Source: Ignavibacteriaceae bacterium
GTDB taxonomy: Bacteria; Bacteroidota; Ignavibacteria; Ignavibacteriales; Ignavibacteriaceae
DNA length: 64,000 bases
Assembly: GCA_023229425.1 (NCBI GenBank)
Contig: JALNZG010000001.1
Span: 471,440-535,439, forward strand
Direction of reading: 5' to 3'
Shown: piece by piece, positions 33,171 through 42,263 of the stretch
How the letters are laid out: each line of letters opens with the position of its first letter
Numbering within the stretch: position 1 is the stretch's first letter
Translations under genes and position numbers: made by a program
The notes under the pieces: generated by a model
The model's database searches: none
What the model saw: the letters and a program-made list of their open reading frames with translations, nothing else
What the model was told of the DNA's origin: nothing

Positions 33171-33963
33171 TTTTTTAATAGCATCGTTCAGTTTTGTTTT
33201 ACTACTTTTTGCCGGTTGTGCAAAAGAGAAACCGACGGTTGAGTATGTTGCAAAAGTGAACGATGTTTATCTTTATAAAAAGGATTTTACTTTCCCACCC
33301 GATACGAATACTGCTTACAAAAATGAGTTTATTCGAAATTGGGTTACTACCGAATTACTTTCACAAGAAGCCCGGAAGAATGATCTGGAAAAAAGTGATG
33401 AGTTTCTTGAACTTTCTAATAAAGCCCGGAAAGAATTATTAAAAACACTGTGGCTAAAAAAATATGTTTCGGATAAAGAAATTTCCTTTACTTCAAAAGA
33501 ATTAGAAAAATATTTCAACGCCAAACCGGAAGCATTCAAACTATTGCAGGATGCAGTTATTCTTAACCAAGTCTATCTTAAGCAGTATGATAAAGCCATT
33601 CAATTTAGAAATGTTCTTCTGGAAAGCGATTGGAACAAAACACTGAAAGCGTTTTTGAATGATTCTTCACTCGTTGCTTCATCTACAAATGCGTTGGTTT
33701 ATTACTATCAAATCGGAGCCGGTAATTTATTAAACATCATCACTGAACTTCAGCAGAATGAAGTCAGTTTGGTTATTCAATTAAGAAAAAATCTTTTTAC
33801 GGTTGTACAAGTGCTTCAAAAGTTAAAAAAAGATGAAGTTCCTCCTTTTGCGTCGCTTCGAAAAGAAATTGAAAAAACTTTTAGGGAAGAAAAACAAAAG
33901 CAGCTTATTGAAGAACATCTAAAGGAATTATATTCACAAAATGATATCGATATTAAAAAATAG
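33163..33963 (+). CDS. SurA-related lipoprotein without obvious isomerase core
   Basis: 266 residues; GTG start overlapping the previous stop by 8 bases. Lipobox LLFAGCAKEK. The text VEYVAKVNDVYLYKKDF and a helical region with many Lys/Glu resemble the N-terminal chaperone part of SurA/PpiD proteins, and RKNLFTVVQVLQK resembles the end of a parvulin domain. The HI-L and GxxHIIK motifs of an active isomerase are missing. Probably a chaperone partner of its neighbours; assignment is by context and partial similarity. Confidence 0.75.
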   Translation: MNNFLIASFSFVLLLFAGCAKEKPTVEYVAKVNDVYLYKKDFTFPPDTNTAYKNEFIRNWVTTELLSQEARKNDLEKSDEFLELSNKARKELLKTLWLKKYVSDKEISFTSKELEKYFNAKPEAFKLLQDAVILNQVYLKQYDKAIQFRNVLLESDWNKTLKAFLNDSSLVASSTNALVYYYQIGAGNLLNIITELQQNEVSLVIQLRKNLFTVVQVLQKLKKDEVPPFASLRKEIEKTFREEKQKQLIEEHLKELYSQNDIDIKK

Positions 33964-33970
33964 GACAAAC

Positions 33971-35242
33971 ATGAAGAAGTACTTTCTCTTCCTTTTACTT
34001 TTTATATTCCCCGAAATAATTGCTCAACAATCCGTAGATAAAGTAATTGCAGTTGTTGATAATGAAATTATTCTAAAAAGTGAATTGGAATATCAAATAA
34101 ACCTTTTAGCGGCTCAGCGGAAAGTTGATCCTAAAACAGCGGCGCTTCGCGAACAAGTATTGAAAATGCTTATAGATGAAAAATTAGTTTATGCGCAAGC
34201 CGGACTTGATTCTATTTCCGTTACGGAAGATGAAATAGGAAAACAAATTGATTATCAAGTTTCTCAATTGATGCAGCAATACGGCTCTAAGGAGCGCGTA
34301 GAACAAATGTATAACATGAGTATCGAAAAGATCAAAAGGGAATTGCGTGATGATGTCCGCAAGAATTTAATGGTCCAAAAAACGCAAGAAAAAAAATTCG
34401 GTCAAGTAGAATCAACACGCCGTGAGGTTGAAGATTTTTTTGCTCAATTTAAGGACAGCCTTGGTGTTATTCCTGAAAAAGTAAAATTATCCCACATTTT
34501 TAAGAATCCGCAAACTTCGTCAACTCTGAAAAATAAATACAAAGCCCAAGCGCAAGCAATATTAGATTCAATAAAAGCTGGCTCAGACTTTGCCGAACTC
34601 GCAAAAAAATATTCAGAGGACCCTGGCAGTGCGGTGCAAGGCGGTGATCTTGGTTTTGTAAAGCGCGGAGTTTTTTATCCCGAATTTGAAGCTGCCGCAT
34701 ATATATTAAAAGAGAAACAACTATCAGAAGTAACTGAATCACCTGTTGGTTTTCATATTATTCAATTACTGGAAAAACGGGGTGAATCAATTCACACCCG
34801 TCATATTCTGATTAAAATTAAAGCCGATGATGAGAGCGATCTTAACACTATTGAAGTGTTAACGGATATGCGCGACAGCATAGTTAGAAAATCCGGAACG
34901 TTTTATGAATTCGCAAAAAAATATTCTGATGATAAGGAGACGGTAAATCTTGGCGGTCAACTTGGGACCTTTTATCTCAACCAGCTTGATAAAGCTCTCC
35001 TCGAAATTGTCAGTAAGGTAAAAGAGAACGAAATCAGCTACCCGAAGCGTGTGAATTATGCTGCGGACAGTTACGGGTACCATATCGTTTGGTTAGAGAA
35101 ACGCATTTCCCAGCATAAACCTAATATTGATGTTGATTATACTGAATTAAAAAAACTTTCCGATGAATATAAAAAGCAAAAGTTGTATGCACTATGGCTT
35201 GATGAATTAAAAACAAAAATCTTTTGGGAAATTAAAGAATAA
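33971..35242 (+). CDS. surA: Periplasmic chaperone/isomerase SurA
   Basis: 423 residues from ATG 33971 (signal peptide MKKYFLFLLLFIFPEIIAQ) preceded by AGGA. The SurA N-terminal domain (DKVIAVVDNEIILKSELEYQ) is typical, followed by two parvulin domains (KLSHIFKNP ... GFHIIQLLEKR; HTRHILIKIK ... GYHIVWLEKR). SurA escorts outer-membrane beta-barrels to the BAM complex. LptD at 46632 is the kind of client expected. Confidence 0.92.
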   Translation: MKKYFLFLLLFIFPEIIAQQSVDKVIAVVDNEIILKSELEYQINLLAAQRKVDPKTAALREQVLKMLIDEKLVYAQAGLDSISVTEDEIGKQIDYQVSQLMQQYGSKERVEQMYNMSIEKIKRELRDDVRKNLMVQKTQEKKFGQVESTRREVEDFFAQFKDSLGVIPEKVKLSHIFKNPQTSSTLKNKYKAQAQAILDSIKAGSDFAELAKKYSEDPGSAVQGGDLGFVKRGVFYPEFEAAAYILKEKQLSEVTESPVGFHIIQLLEKRGESIHTRHILIKIKADDESDLNTIEVLTDMRDSIVRKSGTFYEFAKKYSDDKETVNLGGQLGTFYLNQLDKALLEIVSKVKENEISYPKRVNYAADSYGYHIVWLEKRISQHKPNIDVDYTELKKLSDEYKKQKLYALWLDELKTKIFWEIKE

Positions 35243-35269
35243 CGAGAAAGTTGACTAAGGAAAATTCCC

Positions 35270-36262
35270 TTGCAAAATGAAAATCAAAATAATGACGTTC
35301 AGTTAGTTGAGCAATTAGCCGGTTCTGTTCAATTAATTAAAAAAGAAATTGCCAAAGTTATTATCGGTCAAGATGAAATTATTGATCATTTACTTTTGTC
35401 GCTTCTTTCACGCGGGCATTGCTTGCTCGTTGGAGTTCCGGGTTTGGCAAAAACGTTAATCATAAAAACATTAGCCGACGTGCTCGATCTCAAGTTTAAC
35501 AGAATTCAATTTACTCCCGATTTAATGCCAAGTGATATTACCGGTACTGAAATTCTTGAAGAAGACAGCATTACAAAAAAGCGGGAATTCAGATTTATTC
35601 TAGGACCGATTTTCGCGAACGTTATTTTAGCAGATGAAATAAATCGAACCCCACCTAAAACGCAGGCGGCGCTGCTTGAAGCTATGCAGGAACATAAAGT
35701 TACTATTGCAGGCAAAACTTATCCGCTTGATGAACCGTTTTTTGTTTTGGCTACACAAAATCCGATTGAGCAGGAGGGAACCTATCCGCTTCCTGAAGCG
35801 CAACTAGATAGATTTATGTTTAATCTTTGGCTTGATTATCCGTCTCTTGAAGAAGAGAAGGAAATTGTAAGGACTACGACGGGTGGATTTTTCCCGGAGC
35901 TAAATAAAATAGTATCAGCCGAGACTTTGAATAGTTTTCAGCGGTTGGTGCGCCGCGTTCCGGTTGCCGAAAATGTTATTTCGTTTGCAGTTAACTTTGT
36001 TAATAAAACACGTCCGAACAACGAACAAGCGCCGCAATTTATCAAAGAATGGCTTCGTTGGGGTGCGGGTCCCAGAGCTTCACAATATTTGATATTAGCT
36101 GCAAAAGCAAAAGCAGTTTGCGATGGAAGATTTACTCCGAACATTGACGATGTAAAATCTGTTCTGATTCCGGTTTTACGGCACCGTATTATCACAAATT
36201 TTAACGCTGAAGCTGAAGGAATTAATTCAGTTGAAGTGATAAAAAAAATATCTGAAGTTTAG
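35270..36262 (+). CDS. MoxR-family AAA+ ATPase
   Basis: 330 residues, TTG start with AAGGA upstream. Walker A GVPGLAKT, Walker B VILADEINRTPPKTQAALLEAMQE, sensor 1 FVLATQNPIEQEGTYPLPEAQLDRF and C-terminal lid are complete. MoxR ATPases act as chaperones for metal-cofactor or stress proteins, usually beside a DUF58/VWA gene. Here the next gene is convergent, one base away, so no partner is adjacent. The substrate cannot be inferred. Confidence 0.92.
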   Translation: MQNENQNNDVQLVEQLAGSVQLIKKEIAKVIIGQDEIIDHLLLSLLSRGHCLLVGVPGLAKTLIIKTLADVLDLKFNRIQFTPDLMPSDITGTEILEEDSITKKREFRFILGPIFANVILADEINRTPPKTQAALLEAMQEHKVTIAGKTYPLDEPFFVLATQNPIEQEGTYPLPEAQLDRFMFNLWLDYPSLEEEKEIVRTTTGGFFPELNKIVSAETLNSFQRLVRRVPVAENVISFAVNFVNKTRPNNEQAPQFIKEWLRWGAGPRASQYLILAAKAKAVCDGRFTPNIDDVKSVLIPVLRHRIITNFNAEAEGINSVEVIKKISEV

Positions 36263-36263
36263 G

Positions 36264-37313
36264 TTACATTCTTGTTATCCGGTAATTTTTCCACGCGAAG
36301 TAAAATTCCTTACTTGCTGTTTTTATTACAGTAGCAGTGGGGATCGCAATAAGCATCCCTAACACACCATATAACTGCCCGCCCGCAATGATTAAAAATA
36401 TTATCATTAACGGATGCATGTTTACACTTTTTGAAAAAATGAACGGCTGGACAATGCCGTTATCTAAAGCATAAATTATTAAAAGAAAAAGAATAATTAT
36501 TGGCGCTTTAGAGAAATCGCCATACTGCAGAAAAGAAATGAGAAGAGCCGGAATCCCCCCGATGATTGGTCCAAAATAAGGAATGAGATGACCAACACCT
36601 GCCAATGCTCCCAACGCAAGAGCATTATCAACACCGATTAATTGAAAAGATAATCCGCATGCTAACCCTATGAATAGGGCATCCAACATCCATCCGCGGA
36701 CATACCTGCCAAGCTGTTGGGTAACTTTTTTTATTACGGTATATGACATTTCTAAATATCGATTTGGTAAAACAGAAACCACTCCCTTGATGATTTGAAT
36801 TCTATCTCTTAAAATAAAAAAAGTGGTAAATGGAAGAATGATAATTACAGCTAAAAAAGAAAAAATGTTTGTGAGAAAGGGGGAAACTTGTTTGAAGAGA
36901 TTTTCAAGCATTCCGGTTGAAAGTTTTTCAACTTGCCGGGTTATTACGTCTTTGGTTGCAAAAGGGAACAAAGTTTGCATGTGGTCTTCAAATAAACTAA
37001 ACTGACTTTTAATTGTTTCAACATTCAGCTTTAAAAAAAGTGCATTAGTTTGTTTAAGGATCGCAGGAATTATGTAAGAATAAATACCGAGCCCCAACAG
37101 CGAAAAAATTAGAAATACAAAAAGGATGGCATGTAATCTTTTAAAGGAATTTTTTTCGAGGAAATTAATTATCGGATCAAAGATAAATGCAAGAAGAACG
37201 GAGAGGGCTAAAAGAATCAGCACATCTAATAAATAATAAATGAGAAAAAACAGCAACGGCAAAACAAGAAGCAGAAGCAAATAATTTCGTTTTATAGCTG
37301 CTTCGTTTTGCAT
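36264..37313 (-). CDS. AI-2E/PerM family membrane transporter
   Basis: 349 residues with about eight membrane segments. N-terminal YLLDVLILLALSVLLAFIFDPIINFLE and C-terminal GALAGVGHLIPYFGPIIGGIPALLI are family features. Despite the family name, members mostly act as exporters or antiporters of various substrates, so no role in autoinducer signalling is claimed. Last gene of a minus-strand run, 4 bases from nfu. Confidence 0.88.
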   Translation of the reverse strand: MQNEAAIKRNYLLLLLVLPLLFFLIYYLLDVLILLALSVLLAFIFDPIINFLEKNSFKRLHAILFVFLIFSLLGLGIYSYIIPAILKQTNALFLKLNVETIKSQFSLFEDHMQTLFPFATKDVITRQVEKLSTGMLENLFKQVSPFLTNIFSFLAVIIILPFTTFFILRDRIQIIKGVVSVLPNRYLEMSYTVIKKVTQQLGRYVRGWMLDALFIGLACGLSFQLIGVDNALALGALAGVGHLIPYFGPIIGGIPALLISFLQYGDFSKAPIIILFLLIIYALDNGIVQPFIFSKSVNMHPLMIIFLIIAGGQLYGVLGMLIAIPTATVIKTASKEFYFAWKNYRITRM

Positions 37314-37317
37314 GGTT

Positions 37318-37542
37318 TTATGAAACCGCTTCTACTCTTCTAATGCCTGGAACTTCTCTAATTAATGCACGCTCTACACCGGCGCGCAGCGTCATTTGAG
37401 ACATAGGGCATGAACTGCACGCACCTATTAGCTTTACTTGTACAATTCCGTCTTTGGAAACATTTACCAGTTCCACGTCCCCGCCATCGGCTTGCAAATA
37501 GGGGCGGACATTATCGAGAGCCTTTTTTATTCTTTCTTCCAT
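37318..37542 (-). CDS. NifU C-terminal (Nfu) iron-sulfur carrier
   Basis: 74 residues: VRPYLQADGGDVELVNV and the cluster-binding CSSCPMSQMTLRAGVE. Such short Nfu proteins carry [4Fe-4S] clusters to target enzymes. It lies 14 bases after mrp, another cluster carrier, and downstream of the iron-sulfur-rich nfnSL genes, which suits a supply role. Confidence 0.93.
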   Translation of the reverse strand: MEERIKKALDNVRPYLQADGGDVELVNVSKDGIVQVKLIGACSSCPMSQMTLRAGVERALIREVPGIRRVEAVS

Positions 37543-37556
37543 TAAAATATCTTCTT

Positions 37557-38654
37557 TTAATTTTCCATAACAATTTCAATTTTCGTTTCCGAAGCATTCA
37601 TATTTCTGATGCTGACTTGAGCGGCTAAATTTCTTGCAATCGAATAAATTATTTCCGAATGAACCGAATCCGGAGTATCATAAACAATCGGGATTCCTTT
37701 ATCGCCGCCTATCCGAATCCGGGGATCAATAGGAATACCACCCAGAAAAGGAGCTTCCAGTTCTTCTGCAAGTTTTTCTCCACCACCGTACCCGAAAATA
37801 TCATATTTATTTCCAGTATCAGGTGCAATAAAATAACTCATGTTTTCTATAATACCAAGCACCGGAACATTTACTCTGTGAAACATCTTCAATCCTTTTC
37901 GTGCATCAATTAAAGAGACTTCCTGAGGTGTAGTAACAATCACTGCGCCTGTCAGCGGAATAGTTTGCGCTAAAGTTAATTGAATATCTCCCGTTCCAGG
38001 AGGCATATCAAAAATCAAATAATCAAGTTCACCCCATGCAACATCGGATAAAAATTGTTTTACTGCGCCGCTTGCCATCGGTCCGCGCCAAATAACAGGA
38101 GCGTTATCTTCAATTAAAAAGCCGATAGACATTAACTTAATTCCAAAATTTTCAAGGGGAAGCATTTTCATAGTGTCTTTATCTTGATAGACGCGGGGCT
38201 TTTCTTTAATGCCCATCATCAGAGGGATGCTTGGTCCATAAATGTCGGCATCGATTAACCCGACTTTGGCACCTTCTTTTGCAAGCGCAACGGCAAGATT
38301 AACGGCAACTGTGCTTTTTCCAACGCCCCCTTTTCCGCTTGCAATAGCTATCGTGTTTTTTACTCCCGGCAAAATTGCATCTTTAACTTCATTAATATGT
38401 GATGAAACTTTTGAACTCATTGTAACGGTAACTGTTGCTGCTTCGGGGAAATCCTGTTGAATGGAGTTTACACAATCTTCTTGAATTTTATCTTTTAATG
38501 GACAAGCCGGAGTTGTTAAAATAACTTCAACTGAAATCTTGTTCCCGTCTATTTGAATATTATCGATCATTTTTAGCGTCACTAAGTCTTTATGAAGGTC
38601 GGGGTTGTTCACCCTTTTTAGAGCGTTCAGAATTCCTTCTTTCGTAATTTGCAT
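37557..38654 (-). CDS. mrp: Mrp/ApbC-type P-loop ATPase, CxxC missing
   Basis: About 365 residues. An N-terminal MIP18/DUF59 domain (LNALKRVNNPDLHKDLVTL) precedes a ParA-like ATPase with GKGGVGKSTVAVNLA, DADIYGPSIPLMMG and DMPPGTGDIQLTL. The usual CxxC after ENMSYF is replaced by IAPDTG, so the classical bridging cluster site is absent. The start chosen is the ATG at 38654, with AGGA 6 bases upstream. An ATG at 38690 overlapping the ppk stop is also possible. Confidence 0.92.
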   Translation of the reverse strand: MQITKEGILNALKRVNNPDLHKDLVTLKMIDNIQIDGNKISVEVILTTPACPLKDKIQEDCVNSIQQDFPEAATVTVTMSSKVSSHINEVKDAILPGVKNTIAIASGKGGVGKSTVAVNLAVALAKEGAKVGLIDADIYGPSIPLMMGIKEKPRVYQDKDTMKMLPLENFGIKLMSIGFLIEDNAPVIWRGPMASGAVKQFLSDVAWGELDYLIFDMPPGTGDIQLTLAQTIPLTGAVIVTTPQEVSLIDARKGLKMFHRVNVPVLGIIENMSYFIAPDTGNKYDIFGYGGGEKLAEELEAPFLGGIPIDPRIRIGGDKGIPIVYDTPDSVHSEIIYSIARNLAAQVSIRNMNASETKIEIVMEN

Positions 38655-38686
38655 TTCCAATCCTATCTTTGATTTATTTAAAAACA

Positions 38687-40813
38687 TCATTTAGCTTTTT
38701 TAATTTTACTTGCGGCTTTCTCCGAATGTTTCATCAGCCATTCCTGAATATTGAATTTCTTTTCATTCTCTCCGGGTTGAAGCAGGGAGTATTCCATCGA
38801 GGAATTTAGCTTCCTGGTTTTTGTATTATCTTTAAGATAAGGTTGAAGAATATTATTGATTAAAACATTCTTAAGTTTTTCATCCTCAACCGCGAATGTT
38901 GTTTCAACACGTCCGTCTAAGTTTCTTTGCATTAAATCAGCGCTACTCAAGTAAACTTCTTCGTTCCCGTTATTGTAGAAATAATAAATTCTACTGTGCT
39001 CCAAATATCTGCCGACAATACTTCTTACCGTAATATTTTCACTTAAACCTGGTATGCCCGGCACTAAACAACAAATTCCACGGACAATCAGTTCAATTTT
39101 TACACCGCTGTTTGATGCTTCATACAATCCGGCGATGCAAATTGGATCAACGATTGCATTTAATTTCAAGATCATTTTTCCCTCACCGCCGTTTTTAACA
39201 TTCTCAATTTCTCGGAAGACCAATTTGAGAAAAGTATTTCGCAGGTTTAAGGGGGCAACAATTAATTTGTTGAATTCCGTTTGTTTTGAATAGCCGGTTA
39301 AAAAATTGAATACGTCTGATACATCCGAGCAGAGATCTTCATTTGTTGTGAAAAGCCCAATATCTGTATAAATTTTTGCAGTTGTAGCATTATAGTTTCC
39401 GGTGGCTAAATGAACATAACGTTTCAGTCCTTCAAATTCTTTTCGTACCACCAACGTCATTTTTGCATGCGTTTTTAAACCGACCAAACCGTAAACCACA
39501 TGTGCGCCAACTTTTTCTAATTCTCTAGCCCAAAAAATATTATTCTCTTCATCGAAGCGGGCTTTTAATTCAACAAGTACTGCGACCTGCTTGCCCCGTT
39601 CGGCGGCTTCAATTAAATATTTTACGATAGGAGAATTTGAACCGACACGGTACAATGTTTGCTTTATTGCCAAAACATCGGGATCGTTTGCAGCTTGTTT
39701 TATAAATTCAACAACAGGCTTAAAAGCTTCATACGGATGATGAAGAAGAATATCTTTTCTACGGATAATAGAAAAAATATCTTCCTCTTCGTCAAACCAT
39801 TTTGGCGTAACCGGGTAAAAGGGTCTTTCCTTTAATTGATGAAGAGGAAGATCATACAAGATCATTACATCGCTTAAGCCAAGAGGACCATCATAAATGT
39901 GCAGATCGCTTTCACGGATTTGAAGATTTTCTAAAAGAGTTTCAACCATGTAACCGGGCATATTTTTGTCAACTTCAATACGAACAACATTCCCGAACTT
40001 TCGTTGCCGGATATTTTCTTCGATCACGCGAAGTAAGTCATCAGCTTCATCTTCTTGAATTTCAATATCCGTGTCGCGTGTAACTCTAAAACGATGGGCT
40101 TCTAAAATTTCCATCTTCGGAAAGAGATGATGAAGATTTGCTTTTATCAAATCTCCGACCCAAATATATTTTGCTGAAAATCCCCCACCCTGATTTTTCT
40201 TTTTTAACGGATTGATTATATTATCCACTCGAAGCAAGCGGGGCAAAACGTTCGGCACTTTTACTCTTGCAAAATGTTTATCGCCTTTCGGATTTTTAAG
40301 AACGACGGCTAAACTTAAACTTAAATTTGAGATATAGGGAAAAGGTCTTCCCGGATCAAAAGCCAGAGGAGTTAATACAGGATATATTTCTTTTTTGAAA
40401 TATGCATTTAATAAATTGTTTTCTTCCTCGGTAAGTTCGTTAAGATTATGAATGAAAACATTATTCTCCTTTAGCCCCTGAATGATTTCATTTTTCCATA
40501 ACTCAACAAGCGATTCCAACATCGGTTTTAGAGCAGTTTCGATTTTCTGTAATTGCTCTCTCGGCGTTAATCCATCAATAGTTGGTTCGGAAACGTTGGC
40601 GGCAATTTGTTCCTTTAAACCGGAAACGCGGATCATGTAAAATTCGTCCAGGTTGGAAAAGAAGATGGAAATGAATTTAATTCTATCGAGCAACGGAATA
40701 TCGGGATTTAATGCCTCTTCATAAACGCGGCGGTTAAACTCAATCCAGCTGAGATCGCGGTTAAAAAAATTCTCCGGTCTGTTATATTTTTTTTGTAAAT
40801 CTTTCCAGGGCAT
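38687..40813 (-). CDS. ppk: Polyphosphate kinase 1
   Basis: 708 residues; makes polyphosphate from ATP reversibly. The N-terminal domain has FFNRDLSWIEFNRRVYEEA and the head domain FISIFFSNLDEFYMIRVSGLK. The catalytic domains show KQTLYRVGSNSPIVKYLIEA, the phospho-accepting His in LKTHAKMTLV and a second HKD-like site around YLSSADLMQRNLDGR. Complete. It sits 4 bases after nfnL and abuts mrp. Confidence 0.96.
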   Translation of the reverse strand: MPWKDLQKKYNRPENFFNRDLSWIEFNRRVYEEALNPDIPLLDRIKFISIFFSNLDEFYMIRVSGLKEQIAANVSEPTIDGLTPREQLQKIETALKPMLESLVELWKNEIIQGLKENNVFIHNLNELTEEENNLLNAYFKKEIYPVLTPLAFDPGRPFPYISNLSLSLAVVLKNPKGDKHFARVKVPNVLPRLLRVDNIINPLKKKNQGGGFSAKYIWVGDLIKANLHHLFPKMEILEAHRFRVTRDTDIEIQEDEADDLLRVIEENIRQRKFGNVVRIEVDKNMPGYMVETLLENLQIRESDLHIYDGPLGLSDVMILYDLPLHQLKERPFYPVTPKWFDEEEDIFSIIRRKDILLHHPYEAFKPVVEFIKQAANDPDVLAIKQTLYRVGSNSPIVKYLIEAAERGKQVAVLVELKARFDEENNIFWARELEKVGAHVVYGLVGLKTHAKMTLVVRKEFEGLKRYVHLATGNYNATTAKIYTDIGLFTTNEDLCSDVSDVFNFLTGYSKQTEFNKLIVAPLNLRNTFLKLVFREIENVKNGGEGKMILKLNAIVDPICIAGLYEASNSGVKIELIVRGICCLVPGIPGLSENITVRSIVGRYLEHSRIYYFYNNGNEEVYLSSADLMQRNLDGRVETTFAVEDEKLKNVLINNILQPYLKDNTKTRKLNSSMEYSLLQPGENEKKFNIQEWLMKHSEKAASKIKKAK

Positions 40814-40817
40814 TTGT

Positions 40818-42242
40818 TCACCAGGTTTCTGTGGTTAAAAAACTATCAATAGCTTTAGCGGCAGTTCTTCCGGCGCCCATTGCAAGAATAACAGTCGCAC
40901 CACCGGAAACTATATCTCCACCGGCAAAAACACCTGTCTTTGATGTTTTCATTGTCTCCTCGTTTACAATAATATTGCCGCGCTTGTTATAGGATAAATC
41001 CGGTGTGGTTTTTTGAATTATAGGATTTGAACCGTTCCCGATAGCAACAACAGCCATATCTAAATCCGTAATAGATTCTGAGTTTGGAATTGGAACAGGT
41101 CTTCTTCTTCCGGAAGTGTCCGGTTCTCCAAGTTCCATTTTTTGCAATTTTACCCCATGAAGCCAGCCGGCTTCATCACCAAGAAATTCCAAAGGATTGG
41201 TAAGAAAAACAAACTCAACTCCTTCTTGTTTTGCATGATGAATTTCTTCCAGGCGGGCAGGCATTTCTTTTTCGGAACGGCGGTACATGATGTAAGCATT
41301 TTTTGCACCGAGACGTTTTGCGGTACGGACGGCATCCATTGCGGTATTTCCACCCCCGAAAACGGCTACATTTTTATTTTTGCAATCAAAGACAGGTGTA
41401 TCGTATTCAGGAAATTTGTAGGCTTTCATCAAATTAACACGGGTGAGAAATTCGTTTGCAGAATAAACCCCGTTAAAATTTTCTCCCGGAATACTCATAA
41501 AATAGGGGAGACCTGCGCCAACGGCTATAAATACTGCATGATATCCGCTTTCAAAAAGTTCGTCAATTGTATCGGTAAATCCGATAACCGCATTTGTTTG
41601 GAATTCAACGCCAAGATTTCTTAAAGCGTCAACTTCGGCTTTTACGATATTTTTTGGTAAACGGAATTCAGGGATTCCATAAATTAATACTCCGCCGATT
41701 TCGTGGAGTGCCTCAAAAACAGTCACATCGTGTCCGAGCTGAATCAAATCACCGGCACAACTTAGCCCTGCCGGACCGCTTCCGACAATGGCGACTTTCT
41801 TTCCGGTTTTTGGTTTTACGTACGGAGTTCTAATTCCAACTTTTTCGCGTTCATAATCAGAAACAAATCTTTCCAACCTTCCGATTGCTACAGGGTCATG
41901 TTTAACGCCTACAACGCATTTTGCTTCACATTGTTCTTCCTGAGGACAAACTCTTCCGCAGACAGCCGGTAAAGCGTTATCTTCTTTTATTTTTGCAGCC
42001 GCACCGAGAAAATCTCCTTCGCCTACAAGCTGTATAAAATCTCTTATCTTAACGCCGACAGGACAACCATCAACACAAACCGGTTTGGGACATTGTAAAC
42101 AACGAAGAGCTTCCATTTTTGCAAGTTCTTCTGTAAAACCCAAATTGACTTCTAAAAAGTTTCTACTTCTCGCTAAAGGTTCCTGCTCCGGCATAGGTTG
42201 ACGGGGAATCTGCATTCTTTCTTTTTTTGTAAGAGGGGGCAT
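40818..42242 (-). CDS. nfnB: NADH-dependent ferredoxin:NADP oxidoreductase large subunit (NfnL / SudA / GltD-like)
   Basis: 474 residues. Two [4Fe-4S] clusters are marked by CLQCPKPVCVDGCPVGVKIRDF and CGRVCPQEEQCEAKC. FAD and NADPH sites: VAIVGSGPAGLSCAGDL and VAVFGGGNTAMDAVRTAKRLG, with ATG-type ending GVFAGGDIVSGGATVILAMGAG. Directly after the NfnS gene (22 bases). The pair is diagnostic of the electron-bifurcating transhydrogenase and not of glutamate synthase, whose large subunit is not here. Confidence 0.9.
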   Translation of the reverse strand: MPPLTKKERMQIPRQPMPEQEPLARSRNFLEVNLGFTEELAKMEALRCLQCPKPVCVDGCPVGVKIRDFIQLVGEGDFLGAAAKIKEDNALPAVCGRVCPQEEQCEAKCVVGVKHDPVAIGRLERFVSDYEREKVGIRTPYVKPKTGKKVAIVGSGPAGLSCAGDLIQLGHDVTVFEALHEIGGVLIYGIPEFRLPKNIVKAEVDALRNLGVEFQTNAVIGFTDTIDELFESGYHAVFIAVGAGLPYFMSIPGENFNGVYSANEFLTRVNLMKAYKFPEYDTPVFDCKNKNVAVFGGGNTAMDAVRTAKRLGAKNAYIMYRRSEKEMPARLEEIHHAKQEGVEFVFLTNPLEFLGDEAGWLHGVKLQKMELGEPDTSGRRRPVPIPNSESITDLDMAVVAIGNGSNPIIQKTTPDLSYNKRGNIIVNEETMKTSKTGVFAGGDIVSGGATVILAMGAGRTAAKAIDSFLTTETW

Positions 42243-42263
42243 AAAAAAAATCTCGTTATTGTG

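Noticed and set aside
36264..37313. Quorum-sensing (AI-2) exporter
   Set aside because: The family name is historical; no luxS or related gene is present and most members move other substrates.
40818..42242. Glutamate synthase small subunit
   Set aside because: It lacks a GltB partner and is paired with an NfnS-type subunit, which fits the transhydrogenase better.
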